Positions 7,956 through 17,403 are shown, numbered from the stretch's first letter. The stretch: 64,000 nucleotides of DNA from Phocaeicola faecicola (GCF_013618865.1 NZ_JABSOE010000007.1:30424-94423), one strand, 5' to 3'. Numbers and translations are program-made. Notes: generated from the letters alone by a model not told the origin.

Positions 7956-9953
7956 ATGAAAATATATAAGCAAATCACACAAGAAATGATACAGAAGGAT
8001 CTTCGGTATCTGGAATTGCTTTCTCATAATTTCCCTACCATTGCGGCTGCAAGTACAGAAATTATCAATCTGGAGGCGATACTGAACCTGCCTAAGGGAA
8101 CGGAGCATTTTCTGGCAGACCTGCACGGAGAGTATGAAGCCTTTCAGCATGTGCTTCGTAACGCTTCGGGGGCAATCAAGAGAAAGGTGAATGAGATTTT
8201 CGGTAATACCTTGCGCGAGGCGGAGAAGAAAGAGTTGTGTACGCTTATCTATTATCCGGAGCAGAAACTGCAACTGGTCAAGGAGTGCGAGAACGACCTG
8301 GTGGACTGGTATGTGATTACCTTGAACCAGCTGGTGAAGGTGTGCCAGAATGTGTCGTCGAAATATACGCGTTCCAAGGTACGGAAGGCGCTGCCTGAAG
8401 AGTTCTCTTACATCATCCAGGAATTGCTGCACGAAAGCAGTATGGAGCCGAACAAGCAGGCATATATCAACGTGATTATCAGTACGATCATCGATACGCA
8501 CCGGGCCGACGATTTTATTGTGGCCATGTGCAACCTGATTCAGCAGCTGACCATCGACTCGCTTCATGTACTGGGAGATGTGTTCGACAGGGGGCCCGGA
8601 CCTCACATCATCATGGATACCTTGCTCAAGTATCATAATTTTGATATCCAGTGGGGTAATCACGATATCCTCTGGATGGGGGCGGCTTCCGGCAACAACT
8701 GCTGTATCGCGAATGTCATCCGCCTGGCCATGCGCTACGGCAACCTCTCTGCACTGGAGGACGGTTACGGCATCAACCTGCTGCCTCTGGCGACTTTCGC
8801 CATGGAAACGTATGCGCACGATGCCTGCAGCTGCTTTACTCCGAAGATTGACAAGAACAGCACTTCTTACAACGATAAGACCATCCGCCTGATTGCACAG
8901 ATGCATAAGGCCATCAGCATCATCCAGTTCAAGCTGGAGGCCCAGACCATTCAGAAACGGCCGGAGTTCAAGATGGAAGACCGTCTGCTGCTGCATCACA
9001 TCAACTTCGAGAAGGGTACCATTACCATCAACGGTCAGGAATATATGCTGCAGGATACGCATTTCCCGACCATCGATCCTAAGGACCCGTACAAGATGAC
9101 CGAGGAGGAAAAGGAAATCGTGCAGAAACTGCATTTCTCCTTTACCCACAGCGAGAAGCTGCACAAGCACATGCAGTGCCTCTTCCGTTACGGATGCATG
9201 TATACGGTATGCAACTCCAACCTCCTGTTCCATGCTTCCATGCCGCTCAATGAAGACGGTACGCTGAAGGAAGTGGATATCATGGGAAGAAAATACAAAG
9301 GCAAGTCGCTGCTGAACCGTGTGGGACAACTGATCCGGACGGCGTATTTCGGGGATGCCGAGAACGAAGAGAAGGATTTTGCCTGCGATTATATCTGGTA
9401 CCTGTGGTGCGGAAAGGATTCTCCGGCCTTCGACAAGAGCAAGATGGCTACTTTCGAGCGTTATTTCCTGAAGGAAAAGGAAACGCATACCGAAATCAAG
9501 GGATATTATTACATGCTGAGAGACCGCGAGGATATCTGCGACATGATACTCGATGAGTTTGAGGTGAAGGGTGAGCATCGTCATATTATCAACGGACACG
9601 TGCCGGTGAAAGCCGTGAAGGGCGAGAAACCGATCAAGGCCAACGGTAAGCTGATGGTGATAGACGGTGGTTTCTCAAAGGCTTATCAGCCGGAAACGGG
9701 TATCGCCGGATATACGCTGGTATATCATTCCAGAGGATTCCAGCTGGTACAGCATGAACCGTTTACCTCTACGCAGAAGGCCATCGAAGAAGGTCAGGAC
9801 ATCAAGTCGACGACACAGATTGTGGAGTTGAGTACCCAGCGTATGATGGTGAAAGATACGGACAAGGGACGCGAGCTGAGGGTGCAGATTGAGGACCTCA
9901 AGAAGTTGCTGGTGGCCTACCGTACCGGAGTCATCAAGGAGCGGGCTTATTAA
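7956..9953 (+). CDS. fbp: Fructose-1,6-bisphosphatase class III
   Basis: The 665-residue protein belongs to the calcineurin-like metallophosphatase type found in Firmicutes and Bacteroidetes. It hydrolyses fructose 1,6-bisphosphate to fructose 6-phosphate in gluconeogenesis. Metal-binding blocks are visible: FLADLHGEYEAF (about 49-60), HVLGDVFDRGPGP (about 205-217), QWGNHDILWMG (about 232-242) and HIINGHVPVKAVKGEKP near 545-560. Its length fits the family (about 640-670). It lies 21 bp after the transporter gene. A strong hairpin follows 139 bp downstream. Confidence 0.97.
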   Translation: MKIYKQITQEMIQKDLRYLELLSHNFPTIAAASTEIINLEAILNLPKGTEHFLADLHGEYEAFQHVLRNASGAIKRKVNEIFGNTLREAEKKELCTLIYYPEQKLQLVKECENDLVDWYVITLNQLVKVCQNVSSKYTRSKVRKALPEEFSYIIQELLHESSMEPNKQAYINVIISTIIDTHRADDFIVAMCNLIQQLTIDSLHVLGDVFDRGPGPHIIMDTLLKYHNFDIQWGNHDILWMGAASGNNCCIANVIRLAMRYGNLSALEDGYGINLLPLATFAMETYAHDACSCFTPKIDKNSTSYNDKTIRLIAQMHKAISIIQFKLEAQTIQKRPEFKMEDRLLLHHINFEKGTITINGQEYMLQDTHFPTIDPKDPYKMTEEEKEIVQKLHFSFTHSEKLHKHMQCLFRYGCMYTVCNSNLLFHASMPLNEDGTLKEVDIMGRKYKGKSLLNRVGQLIRTAYFGDAENEEKDFACDYIWYLWCGKDSPAFDKSKMATFERYFLKEKETHTEIKGYYYMLRDREDICDMILDEFEVKGEHRHIINGHVPVKAVKGEKPIKANGKLMVIDGGFSKAYQPETGIAGYTLVYHSRGFQLVQHEPFTSTQKAIEEGQDIKSTTQIVELSTQRMMVKDTDKGRELRVQIEDLKKLLVAYRTGVIKERAY

Positions 9954-10091
9954 GGAATAAAAAAGGAGAGACTGGCTGTCCGGGGCAGGTCTGCGAGTGG
10001 ATAGCGCTATCTGTTTTCGGACAGGTGCCGACGGATTTCCTGCGTTTCCTGCAGTGGAAGTGTCATTCTCTTTATTGGAAATAATAAATGG

Positions 10092-10145
10092 CGGTGCCGT
10101 TTTATTGATTTGCGATGCAGATGAATAAAACGGCACCGTTGTTTT
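10092..10145 (+). terminator. Hairpin, probable terminator of aspT-fbp
   Basis: A perfect 15-bp stem (10092-10106 with 10124-10138) has a 17-nt loop and is followed by TTGTTTTA. It is the first strong hairpin downstream of fbp. Confidence 0.7.
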
Positions 10146-10311
10146 ATGGATTACCGTCGTACGCGAAAGATGGCATCAGGGTTCTGAATCGTTTGTTCCC
10201 TTGTCTTTGCTGTTTTCTGCGGTTATGGAAAAGAAAATGGATGGATGTCTTCGGGTGCGGGGATCTGTTTCCTTCCGGTCATGGGCTTCAGCATGTGCCC
10301 TACAGACTTTG

Positions 10312-10358
10312 GGTAAAAAGAAAATCCTGCAACGGCAGTGGAACCGACCGTTGCAGGA
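10312..10358 (-). terminator. Terminator of panC-panD
   Basis: TCCTGCAACGG (10325-10335) pairs with 10348-10358. On the minus strand the stem is followed by a T-rich run (plus-strand AAAAAGAAAA at 10315-10324). It lies 60 bp after the panD stop. Confidence 0.8.
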
Positions 10359-10418
10359 CCGTTATGTCTTGTTTTGAACAGGAAATCCCTGCGGGATATT
10401 CCCGGATGATCGTGGGTC

Positions 10419-10772
10419 TTACTTAACCAGCTTGTTGGATGAGGTGTCAGGGAAAACCACCGTCGGCTTGAACGATTTGGCTTCCTCGAAGTCCATCAGC
10501 GCATAAGACATGATGATGACGATATCTCCTACCTGTACCTTACGTGCGGCAGCTCCGTTCAGGCAGATACAGCCCGATCCGCGCTCACCTTTTATAATGT
10601 ACGTCTCAAAACGTTCTCCGTTGTTGTTGTCTACTATCTGCACCTTTTCGCCTGCAATCATATTGGCAGCGTCCATCAGATCCTCGTCGATGGTGATGCT
10701 TCCCATATAGTTCAGGTTAGCTTCAGTAACCGTCACGCAGTGCAATTTTGATTTCAACACTTCTATCATCAT
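10419..10772 (-). CDS. panD: Aspartate 1-decarboxylase
   Basis: The 117-residue proenzyme is converted to a pyruvoyl enzyme that makes beta-alanine from aspartate for pantothenate. The autocleavage site is visible as YMGSITID (Gly-Ser cleavage near residue 25), with [12 protein letters not shown] before it and the block [17 protein letters not shown] near 67-85. Translation may start at either Met of the initial MM pair. The start overlaps the panC stop by four bases (ATGA), indicating translational coupling with panC, which supplies the next step of the pathway. Confidence 0.97.
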   Translation of the reverse strand: MMIEVLKSKLHCVTVTEANLNYMGSITIDEDLMDAANMIAGEKVQIVDNNNGERFETYIIKGERGSGCICLNGAAARKVQVGDIVIIMSYALMDFEEAKSFKPTVVFPDTSSNKLVK

Positions 10773-11623
10773 GATTGATGCTCCTTATACTTGATGTTAT
10801 CAATTAATCTGACTTCTCCGCAGTACACGGTGATGCATCCTACGATGTAGTTGCTGTCATTCCATTCCGATACGGTCTGCAGCGTGTCTCCGTCTACTAT
10901 CTCGAAATATTCGATGGTGAGTCCTTCTGCCTCCTCAATGGCTTTTTCCACAAAAGCCTTGGTTTCTGCCAGGGTGTGTGCTTTCGCGTATTCTACACTG
11001 GCAAACAGGGCCTTGGAGATCTGCAGGGCCTGAGTGCTCTGCTCGCTGCTCAGACGGGCGTTACGGCTGCTCAGTGCCAGTCCGTCGTCCTCGCGTACGA
11101 TGGGACATCCCACAATCTGAAGGTTGAACGGATATTTGCGTACCATTTCGCGGATGATGGCCAGCTGCTGGAAATCTTTCTCTCCGAAGTAGGCACGGTC
11201 GGGTTCAACTATCATGAATAACTTGCTCACAATCTGACAAACCCCATTGAAATGTCCGGGGCGGAACTTTCCTTCCATTACCGTATCCAGCGGCGCGTAG
11301 CTGAACTGACGAGTGTCAGGTTCCGGGTAAATCTCTTCTACGGAAGGAGCGAATACAAAAGTGACTCCACACGAGTCCAGTAGTTTACAGTCGGCTTCTA
11401 AGGTGCGGGGATACTTCAACAAATCATTCTGATCGTTAAATTGTGTAGGGTTTACAAAGTCACTGACTACCACTACATCATTTTCTGCTACAGCCCGCTT
11501 CACCAATGAGGCGTGACCGGCGTGCAAAGCTCCCATTGTAGGAACCAGTCCGACGGACTTTCCTTCCTTACGGAGAGTATCCAACTCCGCCCGAAGCTCT
11601 TTAATTGTTTGAATCAACTTCAT
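10769..11623 (-). CDS. panC: Pantothenate synthetase (pantoate-beta-alanine ligase)
   Basis: I chose the start [14 protein letters not shown] at 11623. The open frame extends 28 codons further, but that extension is not conserved and crosses the likely promoter region. The resulting 284 residues match the usual family length. It condenses pantoate and beta-alanine with ATP in the cytoplasm. Nucleotide-binding blocks are visible: [14 protein letters not shown] (HIGH-type, residues 28-41), [16 protein letters not shown] near 120-135, [13 protein letters not shown] near 145, and SSRNARL near 185 for the KMSKS-like loop. It is coupled to panD. Confidence 0.97.
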   Translation of the reverse strand: MKLIQTIKELRAELDTLRKEGKSVGLVPTMGALHAGHASLVKRAVAENDVVVVSDFVNPTQFNDQNDLLKYPRTLEADCKLLDSCGVTFVFAPSVEEIYPEPDTRQFSYAPLDTVMEGKFRPGHFNGVCQIVSKLFMIVEPDRAYFGEKDFQQLAIIREMVRKYPFNLQIVGCPIVREDDGLALSSRNARLSSEQSTQALQISKALFASVEYAKAHTLAETKAFVEKAIEEAEGLTIEYFEIVDGDTLQTVSEWNDSNYIVGCITVYCGEVRLIDNIKYKEHQS

Positions 11624-11841
11624 TTCCTTGTGTTTATTAAAATGCTTTTTAATAATTCGGGTGCAAAGTAACCACATTTTCGCCACATAAAGAAACAGAT
11701 TGTGCAAAAAGAATAAATATTTTGCGGCCGCTCCCTTTTTGTACTGAAAAAGATAAGGTTATTTGAGGATAATCCTGCCTATCATTAACATACTATAAGG
11801 AATTATTCGAAAGCGTATTTGCCTTGAGCGTCTATTTTTTA

Positions 11842-11849
11842 TATCTTTG
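11842..11849 (+). promoter_or_regulatory. -7 element of the starch-synthase-like gene
   Basis: TATCTTTG matches TAnnTTTG. It lies within the upstream extension of the frame, so translation must begin at one of the ATGs at 11860 or 11878 rather than at the TTG at 11824. Confidence 0.65.
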
Positions 11850-11877
11850 CAAAATGTTTATGAGCAATAATAATAAC

Positions 11878-12696
11878 ATGAGCGCGAAAAAAGTTTTATT
11901 CATTACACAAGAAATTACTCCTTACGTGCCCGAGAGTGAACTGTCACTTATCGGACAAAATTTACCGCAGGCTATTCAAGACAAGGGTTATGAAATCCGT
12001 ACGTTCATGCCAAAATGGGGAAACGTCAACGAACGCCGCAATCAGTTGCATGAGGTGATCCGTCTGTCGGGAATGAACATTATTATTGATGATACCGATC
12101 ATCCGTTGATTATTAAGGTAGCTTCCATTCAGGCAGCCCGCCGGCAGGTATATTTCATTGACAACGATGATTACTTCCAGCACCGCCTGATGACGACTGA
12201 TGAAGAGGGTAACGAGTATGAGGATAATGGCGAACGTGCTATTTTTTATGCCAGAGGCGTACTTGAGACAGTGAAGAAGCTGCGTTGGTGTCCGGATATC
12301 ATCCACTGTCACGGATGGATGAGTGCCGTAGTACCTTTATATATAAAGAAGGCTTACCAGGATGAACCGTCATTCCGCGATTCCAAGGTGGTCTTTTCGG
12401 TATACGGAGAAGGATTCAAGTCGAACCTGGCTCCTAATTTCAAGGAACAGGTGCTGTTCAGGGACATTACGCTCGATGACTTGAAGATGATGGAAAGCCC
12501 TGCCAATTACGATGAACTCAGTAAACTGGCAATCAGCTACTCCGACGGAGTCATACAGAATAGCGAGAATGTCAATGCCGACATTATTGACTATGCAAAT
12601 AAACTAAATATACCAGTGACAGGTTTTCAGACCGAGGATGCTTATGCAGATGCCTGCAAGGATCTGTACAATAAGATACTGGGGGATGCTGAATAA
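11878..12696 (+). CDS. Glycogen/starch synthase N-terminal (GT5) domain protein
   Basis: The product has 272 residues starting MSAKKVLFITQEITPYV, the opening of the GT5 (GlgA-like) N-terminal Rossmann domain. DIIHCHGWMSAVVPLYIKK near residue 140 is the domain's characteristic His block. The protein ends before the C-terminal GT-B domain that holds most ADP-glucose contacts, so it is about half the length of a true synthase (about 480). It probably lacks glycosyl transfer on its own. Such short proteins are known in Bacteroidetes, next to a DUF4270 gene as here (29 bp downstream). ATGs at 11854 and 11860 are alternative starts. It is divergent from panC. Confidence 0.8.
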   Translation: MSAKKVLFITQEITPYVPESELSLIGQNLPQAIQDKGYEIRTFMPKWGNVNERRNQLHEVIRLSGMNIIIDDTDHPLIIKVASIQAARRQVYFIDNDDYFQHRLMTTDEEGNEYEDNGERAIFYARGVLETVKKLRWCPDIIHCHGWMSAVVPLYIKKAYQDEPSFRDSKVVFSVYGEGFKSNLAPNFKEQVLFRDITLDDLKMMESPANYDELSKLAISYSDGVIQNSENVNADIIDYANKLNIPVTGFQTEDAYADACKDLYNKILGDAE

Positions 12697-12725
12697 CCGA
12701 ATGACTTTATAAATTTTAGAAGAAA

Positions 12726-14192
12726 ATGAAACTTAAGTTCTTGGCGGTATTCGGACTGGCCGCCACACTCTGTAGTTGCGATGATGAAACGGTCGGTATC
12801 GGTCAGTTTATTGTAGACGATGAACTGATTGATGCAAAGGCGGCTTCTTATAATGTAACAACTCAATCGCTTTTGCTGGACTCAGTGTATTCACGTTCCA
12901 GTACGGCTTATCTGGGAAAGTTTACCGATAAGGATTACGGGACTTTCAGCTCTGACTTTCTGGTGCAGATCAACTGCCCCGAGAATTTCAGTCTGCCGGA
13001 TAAACTGGAGGATATTGTAGAAGCGAAGCTGGGGCTGTATTATACGGATTATTTTGGCGACTCGCTGTCAACACTCCGTGTGCAGGTGGATACACTGAAT
13101 ACCGTGATTAAAGACGACGGAAAGGACAAGAACTTATACTACAGTAACCTGGATCCGAAGAAGTATTATGATGCCACTACGCCTTTCCTGGCGGTAAAGG
13201 ATTATGCGGCTTACGACAAGACGGTGAGCGATTCCATCCGGAATGCGACTGACAGTTACGGCAACAAGACGTATTATCCGAATGTTTCAGTGGATTTGGG
13301 CAAGGATTTCTGCAAGTATCTGTTGGATAAGTATAATGAAACGAAGGAGGTCAACGGACAGACTGTTCACCCGAACTTCCGCGATTCTGAAGCCTTTATC
13401 AAGAATGTACTCAAGGGATTCTATGTACATACCACTCAGGGAGAAGGATCGATTCTGTACGTTTCTGATATTTATCTGAGTCTGAAACTGTCTTATTGGG
13501 ACAAGACGGATGAGGATAAGGATACTTTGCTGACCGGATATGTGCAGATGGCCAGTACGAAGGAGGTATTCATGTCTTCACGCTTTAAGAACGCCAACCT
13601 CGATGAACTGAAGAGTGATCCGGAACGGACTTATTTGAAGACACCGGCAGGTATCTGTACGGAGGTGACTCTTCCGCTGAAAGACATGTTTGATGCGCAT
13701 CAGAAAGATACGCTGAACTCCATTTCGGTTTCGTTCCAGAAGTTGAAGAGCCAGGAGGCAGGACCGTTCAAGATGGGAACTCCGAGTCGGTTGCTGATGG
13801 TCAGAAAGAGCGACATGAAGAGTTTCTTCGAGGACAATAAGGTCAACGACAACAAGACGTCGTTCATTGCCAGCTATGACAGCAAGACGGCTACTTACCA
13901 GTTCTCGAAACTGAACCGTCTGACCAGTTACATTTTCAGCGAGATCCGTCCGGAGGTGGAAAAAGGTGAGGCTGCATGGAACAAGTGGGTGACTGAGCAT
14001 CCCGACTGGAACAAGGTGGTGCTGATTCCGGTAACTACCGAAAGTGACTCACAGGGTAATATTATTGGTGTAGAGAATGACTTGAATGTGAATTCGGCTA
14101 TGCTGGTACGGGGAGTAGAAGGGGATCCTTCTTCGAACGAGGAAAACCAGATTACGATGAATGTAATTTATACTCAGCCCAAGCAGCGATAG
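12726..14192 (+). CDS. DUF4270 lipoprotein
   Basis: The 488-residue protein has a lipoprotein signal (hydrophobic residues 4-15, lipobox LCSC with Cys18 followed by acidic residues, a signal for surface export in Bacteroidetes). The rest resembles DUF4270: TQSLLLDSVYSRSSTAYLGKF near 45, repeated beta-rich segments, and the C-terminal MNVIYTQPKQR. Function is not known. It is 29 bp after the GT5-domain gene and most likely co-transcribed. A bidirectional terminator follows at 14221-14265. Confidence 0.8.
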   Translation: MKLKFLAVFGLAATLCSCDDETVGIGQFIVDDELIDAKAASYNVTTQSLLLDSVYSRSSTAYLGKFTDKDYGTFSSDFLVQINCPENFSLPDKLEDIVEAKLGLYYTDYFGDSLSTLRVQVDTLNTVIKDDGKDKNLYYSNLDPKKYYDATTPFLAVKDYAAYDKTVSDSIRNATDSYGNKTYYPNVSVDLGKDFCKYLLDKYNETKEVNGQTVHPNFRDSEAFIKNVLKGFYVHTTQGEGSILYVSDIYLSLKLSYWDKTDEDKDTLLTGYVQMASTKEVFMSSRFKNANLDELKSDPERTYLKTPAGICTEVTLPLKDMFDAHQKDTLNSISVSFQKLKSQEAGPFKMGTPSRLLMVRKSDMKSFFEDNKVNDNKTSFIASYDSKTATYQFSKLNRLTSYIFSEIRPEVEKGEAAWNKWVTEHPDWNKVVLIPVTTESDSQGNIIGVENDLNVNSAMLVRGVEGDPSSNEENQITMNVIYTQPKQR

Positions 14193-14220
14193 GTGAGGAC
14201 ATTCTGATAATGATATAGAT

Positions 14221-14265
14221 AAAAAATGGGAGAACCGGACGATGAAGCGGTTCTCCCATTTTTTT
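14221..14265. terminator. Bidirectional intrinsic terminator
   Basis: A 12-bp perfect stem (14226-14237 with 14248-14259) with a 10-nt loop is flanked by A6 on the left and T7 on the right. It can stop transcription from DUF4270 (plus) and from the repeat-protein gene (minus). Confidence 0.85.
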
Positions 14266-14367
14266 ATAGGTATTGGTTTGTTTCTTTACTTGTCTTTTCA
14301 TTGGGGCATTGCCCGGCCGGAAAATACACCGGGGTGCCGGGACATTGCCGGAGCGTTCCGGTACGGC

Positions 14368-15612
14368 TTAGAAGAAAATCAGGCTCAGGTCGAAAGTGAA
14401 GTCCTTTTCTGCCGTGAAGCTGTGTCCGTAATACCGCTGCCAGTTGTATCCGCCCGCAATGGAGATTCCCATCTTCGGACCGATCCGGTATTCCAGGTTG
14501 ATCCGGGGCTGGAAGGCATACATCCGCCGGGCTGTTTCCGAACTCACATTCTCGATATGGAAGAAACCGGCATCCGCTCCGATTATGATCCGTGAGGAAA
14601 GCGGATGATAGATACCTGCCCTGTAAAACAGGTTTACCGGGACACTCTGGGTGACTGCCGGATAACGGGTACCCGCTCCGAGTTCGGTATAGGTATGGCG
14701 TCTCTTGAAACGTGCAGCCACACTCATGCAGTTGAAGTTGCCGCCCGAAACCACCATCTGGATACGGGTGGACGGATTCAGGTTGATGCATCCGAACTGA
14801 TGGGCCGTACTGTCCTTACTGACGTTCACCAGTCCGATCTGTACCCCTTTATGGCCGATGGAGTCGATGTTGGCCACTCCCAGCTGCAGTCCCCTGTTCT
14901 CCTGCGCATAATTGGCCGCTCCCAGCTGCACCCCTTTGTTGACGACAGCCACATTGCCGATGCCGGCCAACTGTACTCCCTTGCTGGCTTCTGCCGTCAC
15001 ATTCAGGATGGAGGAAAGCTGAAGCCCTTTCAGACTGTCTCCAGTCACGTTCATCAGTCCTGCAAGATGGATACCTTTCTGCAAGCCGGCAGTGATGTTT
15101 GCCAGTCCCGCCAACTGTACCCCTGAAAAACGGTTGCCGGAGATATTCATCAGTCCTCCGAGCACCCATCCCGACGAATTGTCTCCGGTAAAGTTACCGA
15201 TACCCGAGAAAGACACTCCCTTGAACCCCTTGCCGTTGACATTCATCAGTCCGCTGGCCAGTATGCCGGATGAATTCCCTCCCGTGACATTGGCGATACC
15301 CGAAAGGTGAACCCCTTTCGTATTCAATCCCGTCACATTGGTGATTCCGGCAATCTGCACCCCGTTGCTCCGGAAATGGGTGATGCTGGATATTACGTTG
15401 ATTCCCAGTCCGTCGAGCTCCTGGAAGTTGCTGATGAAGCCCAGATTGAGATACGTACGCTCAGGTACGGTCTTGCGGTTGGTAAGGTTGACGGCCAGGT
15501 TAGGTCCCTTTTTCAGCCCCTTCTCCTTAGTGGGCTGGGCATAAGAGGAAACTGTTCCTGCCAGGAGGCATCCCGACAGGAACAGCATACTATATGATAT
15601 CTTTGATTTCAT
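14368..15612 (-). CDS. LA_2272-type surface repeat protein
   Basis: The 414-residue protein has a signal peptide (residues 1-25, ending SSYA). From about residue 79 to 270 there are about twelve tandem repeats of roughly 16 residues, of the form KGVQLAGIxNVTGxx (for example TKGVHLSGIANVTGGN, QKGIHLAGLMNVTGDS, NRGLQLGVANI). Such regular G-hydrophobic repeats suggest a beta-solenoid, as in LA_2272-type surface repeat proteins. The last 130 residues look like amphipathic beta strands ending in DLSLIFF, which resembles an outer-membrane barrel terminus. Function is unknown. It ends 100 bp from the bidirectional terminator. The acyl-CoA synthetase gene lies 5 bp upstream on the same strand, so they may form an operon. 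Confidence 0.75.
   Translation of the reverse strand: MKSKISYSMLFLSGCLLAGTVSSYAQPTKEKGLKKGPNLAVNLTNRKTVPERTYLNLGFISNFQELDGLGINVISSITHFRSNGVQIAGITNVTGLNTKGVHLSGIANVTGGNSSGILASGLMNVNGKGFKGVSFSGIGNFTGDNSSGWVLGGLMNISGNRFSGVQLAGLANITAGLQKGIHLAGLMNVTGDSLKGLQLSSILNVTAEASKGVQLAGIGNVAVVNKGVQLGAANYAQENRGLQLGVANIDSIGHKGVQIGLVNVSKDSTAHQFGCINLNPSTRIQMVVSGGNFNCMSVAARFKRRHTYTELGAGTRYPAVTQSVPVNLFYRAGIYHPLSSRIIIGADAGFFHIENVSSETARRMYAFQPRINLEYRIGPKMGISIAGGYNWQRYYGHSFTAEKDFTFDLSLIFF
14803..15378 (-). repeat. Protein-level tandem repeats, about 12 x 48 bp
   Basis: These bases encode the roughly 16-residue repeats of the surface repeat protein. The repeats are degenerate at the DNA level but regular in period. 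Boundaries are approximate. Confidence 0.75.
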
Positions 15613-15617
15613 ATCCT

Positions 15618-17276
15618 TTATTTTACATCTTGATACAGGAATCGCTTGATGCTCTTTTTCGGAGTCTTTTCAAACTCTTCCGGATAAATCTTTACACGGG
15701 TAATCTGTGAGTAGGCCGGTAAATTCTGGTTGAGGGCTACCCGGTTGTCTTCCATTGCCTTTTCGATGTCCTCGTCTTTCAGTCCCTGTGCATAGGCCAC
15801 TTCGAAGTCCGGATAAATCAGGGCCATCAGCTTGTGGTCTTCCTGCTGGATGACGATGCTCTCGGCCACGTAAGGCAGGTTGTTCAGCTGGTCTTCGATT
15901 TCCTCCGGATAGATATTCTGTCCCGAAGGACCCAGCAGCAGGTTCTTGCTCCGTCCCTTGATGGTTACGTTGCCTTCCTCGTCCATGATGCCCAGGTCGC
16001 CGGTATGCAGCCATCCGTCGGCATCGAGTACCTGTGCGGTTGCTTCCGGATTCTTGTAGTATCCCAGCATGACATTGTCTCCCCGTGTCAGGATTTCTCC
16101 TACCACATGCTGCGGGTCGGGACTGTCTATGCGTACCTCCATGCGCGGAGCGGCTTTTCCGCATGATCCCGGCTTGAAGCGCTGCCAGTCTTCGTAGCAG
16201 ATAATCGGACCGCATTCTGTCATACCGTATCCTACTGTATAAGGGAAGTCGATGCTTTTAAGCAACTTTTCCACTTCCTGGTTGAATGCGGCACCTCCCA
16301 CAATGACTTCGTAGAAGTTGCCTCCGAAACCTTTGATCATCTGCTCGCGTACGGTTGCCTTGATCTTGTCGTTGATGATAGGCACTTTCAGCAGGACTTT
16401 CATCTTGAATGTCTCCAATTTGGGGAGTACGTTCTTCTTGATGATTTTCTCGATGATCAGCGGTACGGCAATGATAATGTTCGGCTTTACCTCGGCAAAT
16501 GCCTGGAAAATGATCTTCGGACTAGGCATACGCGTGAGGAAGTAGATGTGCGCCCCGCACGAGAATTCGTAGAGGAACTCGAAGGCCAGTCCGTACATGT
16601 GCGCCATGGGAAGCATGGACACGATGCGGTCGCCGGCATTCAGTTTCAGTACCTCAAAGGCAAACTGAGTGTTCGACCACAATACGCGGTAGGGCAGCAT
16701 GACACCTTTGGAGAAGCTGGTAGTACCCGATGTGTAGTTGATGACAGCCAGTTCCTCAGGGTTGTCACGGCGGTAACTGATGTGCTCACGCCGGAAGTTG
16801 CGGGGAAATTTCTTGCCGAACATCTCGTTCAGGTGCTCTCTGGCATACTCCAGTTGTTTGCTGCGGCATACCAGCAGGGTAAAGTCCGTCATCAGGATGA
16901 TACCTTCCAATGCAGGCATGGCTGCTTCGTTCAGGCCTTCCCAAACCACGTCGCCTACAAAAAGGAGGCGGGCTTCGGAATGGTTGACAATGTGATGTAC
17001 ATTATCCGCCTTGAACTCGTGCAGGATGGGTACTGCTACGGCACCATAGGTAAGAATTGCCAGGAAGGCAACTCCCCAGTGCGAGCTGTTCCGTCCGCAG
17101 ATGGCTACCTTGTCTCCCGGCTGAATGCCGCTTTCGGCCAGCAGGATGTGTAACTTCTCGATTTTACGAGCGACATCTTTATATTGCAGGGTGGCCCCCT
17201 TATAATCAGTCAGTGCGTCTAAATCCCAATTTTTTTTGATACTTTCTTCGATGAAAGCAATAAAACTTTTTTCCAT
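15618..17276 (-). CDS. Long-chain acyl-CoA synthetase (AMP-forming)
   Basis: The 552-residue protein belongs to the ANL superfamily. It activates a carboxylic acid, probably a fatty acid, as acyl-AMP and then acyl-CoA. Motifs visible are the P-loop YTSGTTSFSKGVML near residue 180, VGYGMTECGP near 355, GWLHTGDLG near 425, and the hinge and A10-like C-terminal region ending KTPKKSIKRFLYQDVK with the adenylation Lys. There is no signal peptide, so it acts in the cytoplasm or at the membrane. A -7 element overlapping an inverted repeat lies at 17290-17322. The exact substrate is not readable. Confidence 0.88.
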   Translation of the reverse strand: MEKSFIAFIEESIKKNWDLDALTDYKGATLQYKDVARKIEKLHILLAESGIQPGDKVAICGRNSSHWGVAFLAILTYGAVAVPILHEFKADNVHHIVNHSEARLLFVGDVVWEGLNEAAMPALEGIILMTDFTLLVCRSKQLEYAREHLNEMFGKKFPRNFRREHISYRRDNPEELAVINYTSGTTSFSKGVMLPYRVLWSNTQFAFEVLKLNAGDRIVSMLPMAHMYGLAFEFLYEFSCGAHIYFLTRMPSPKIIFQAFAEVKPNIIIAVPLIIEKIIKKNVLPKLETFKMKVLLKVPIINDKIKATVREQMIKGFGGNFYEVIVGGAAFNQEVEKLLKSIDFPYTVGYGMTECGPIICYEDWQRFKPGSCGKAAPRMEVRIDSPDPQHVVGEILTRGDNVMLGYYKNPEATAQVLDADGWLHTGDLGIMDEEGNVTIKGRSKNLLLGPSGQNIYPEEIEDQLNNLPYVAESIVIQQEDHKLMALIYPDFEVAYAQGLKDEDIEKAMEDNRVALNQNLPAYSQITRVKIYPEEFEKTPKKSIKRFLYQDVK

Positions 17277-17289
17277 ATTCTGTTTTTTA

Positions 17290-17322
17290 TTTGCACAAGA
17301 TGTGCGATAATGTGCAAATATA
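17290..17322 (-). promoter_or_regulatory. Promoter -7 with overlapping inverted repeat
   Basis: The minus strand has TATATTTG (17315-17322), a TAnnTTTG match, 39 bp before the acyl-CoA synthetase start. An 8-bp inverted repeat overlaps it: TTTGCACA (17290-17297) and TGTGCAAA (17311-17318), 13 bp apart. Its position over the likely transcription start fits an operator, but the regulator is unknown. Confidence 0.5.
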
Positions 17323-17403
17323 ATTTTTTCTTCTCAGTTGTACAAATTTAGGGGGAGGCATACTTCATTATCTTCCTAAAAAACGGGGGAAGGGGGAGTG
17401 CGG

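Larger units (their letters stand above)
9954..10418. other. Intergenic region between fbp and panD
   Basis: These 465 bp hold two hairpins, described separately at 10092-10145 and 10312-10358. Short open frames here overlap the hairpins and show no family features. Nothing else was recognised. Confidence 0.6.

Noticed and set aside
7941..9599. 552-residue open frame antisense to fbp
   Set aside because: It is a shadow of the fbp coding frame, has no family features, and fbp is certain.
10115..10426. 103-residue frame between fbp and panD
   Set aside because: It crosses two terminator hairpins, runs into panD and has no recognisable features.
11624..11707. 28-codon N-terminal extension of panC
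   Set aside because: It is AT-rich, not conserved, and lies over the promoter region.
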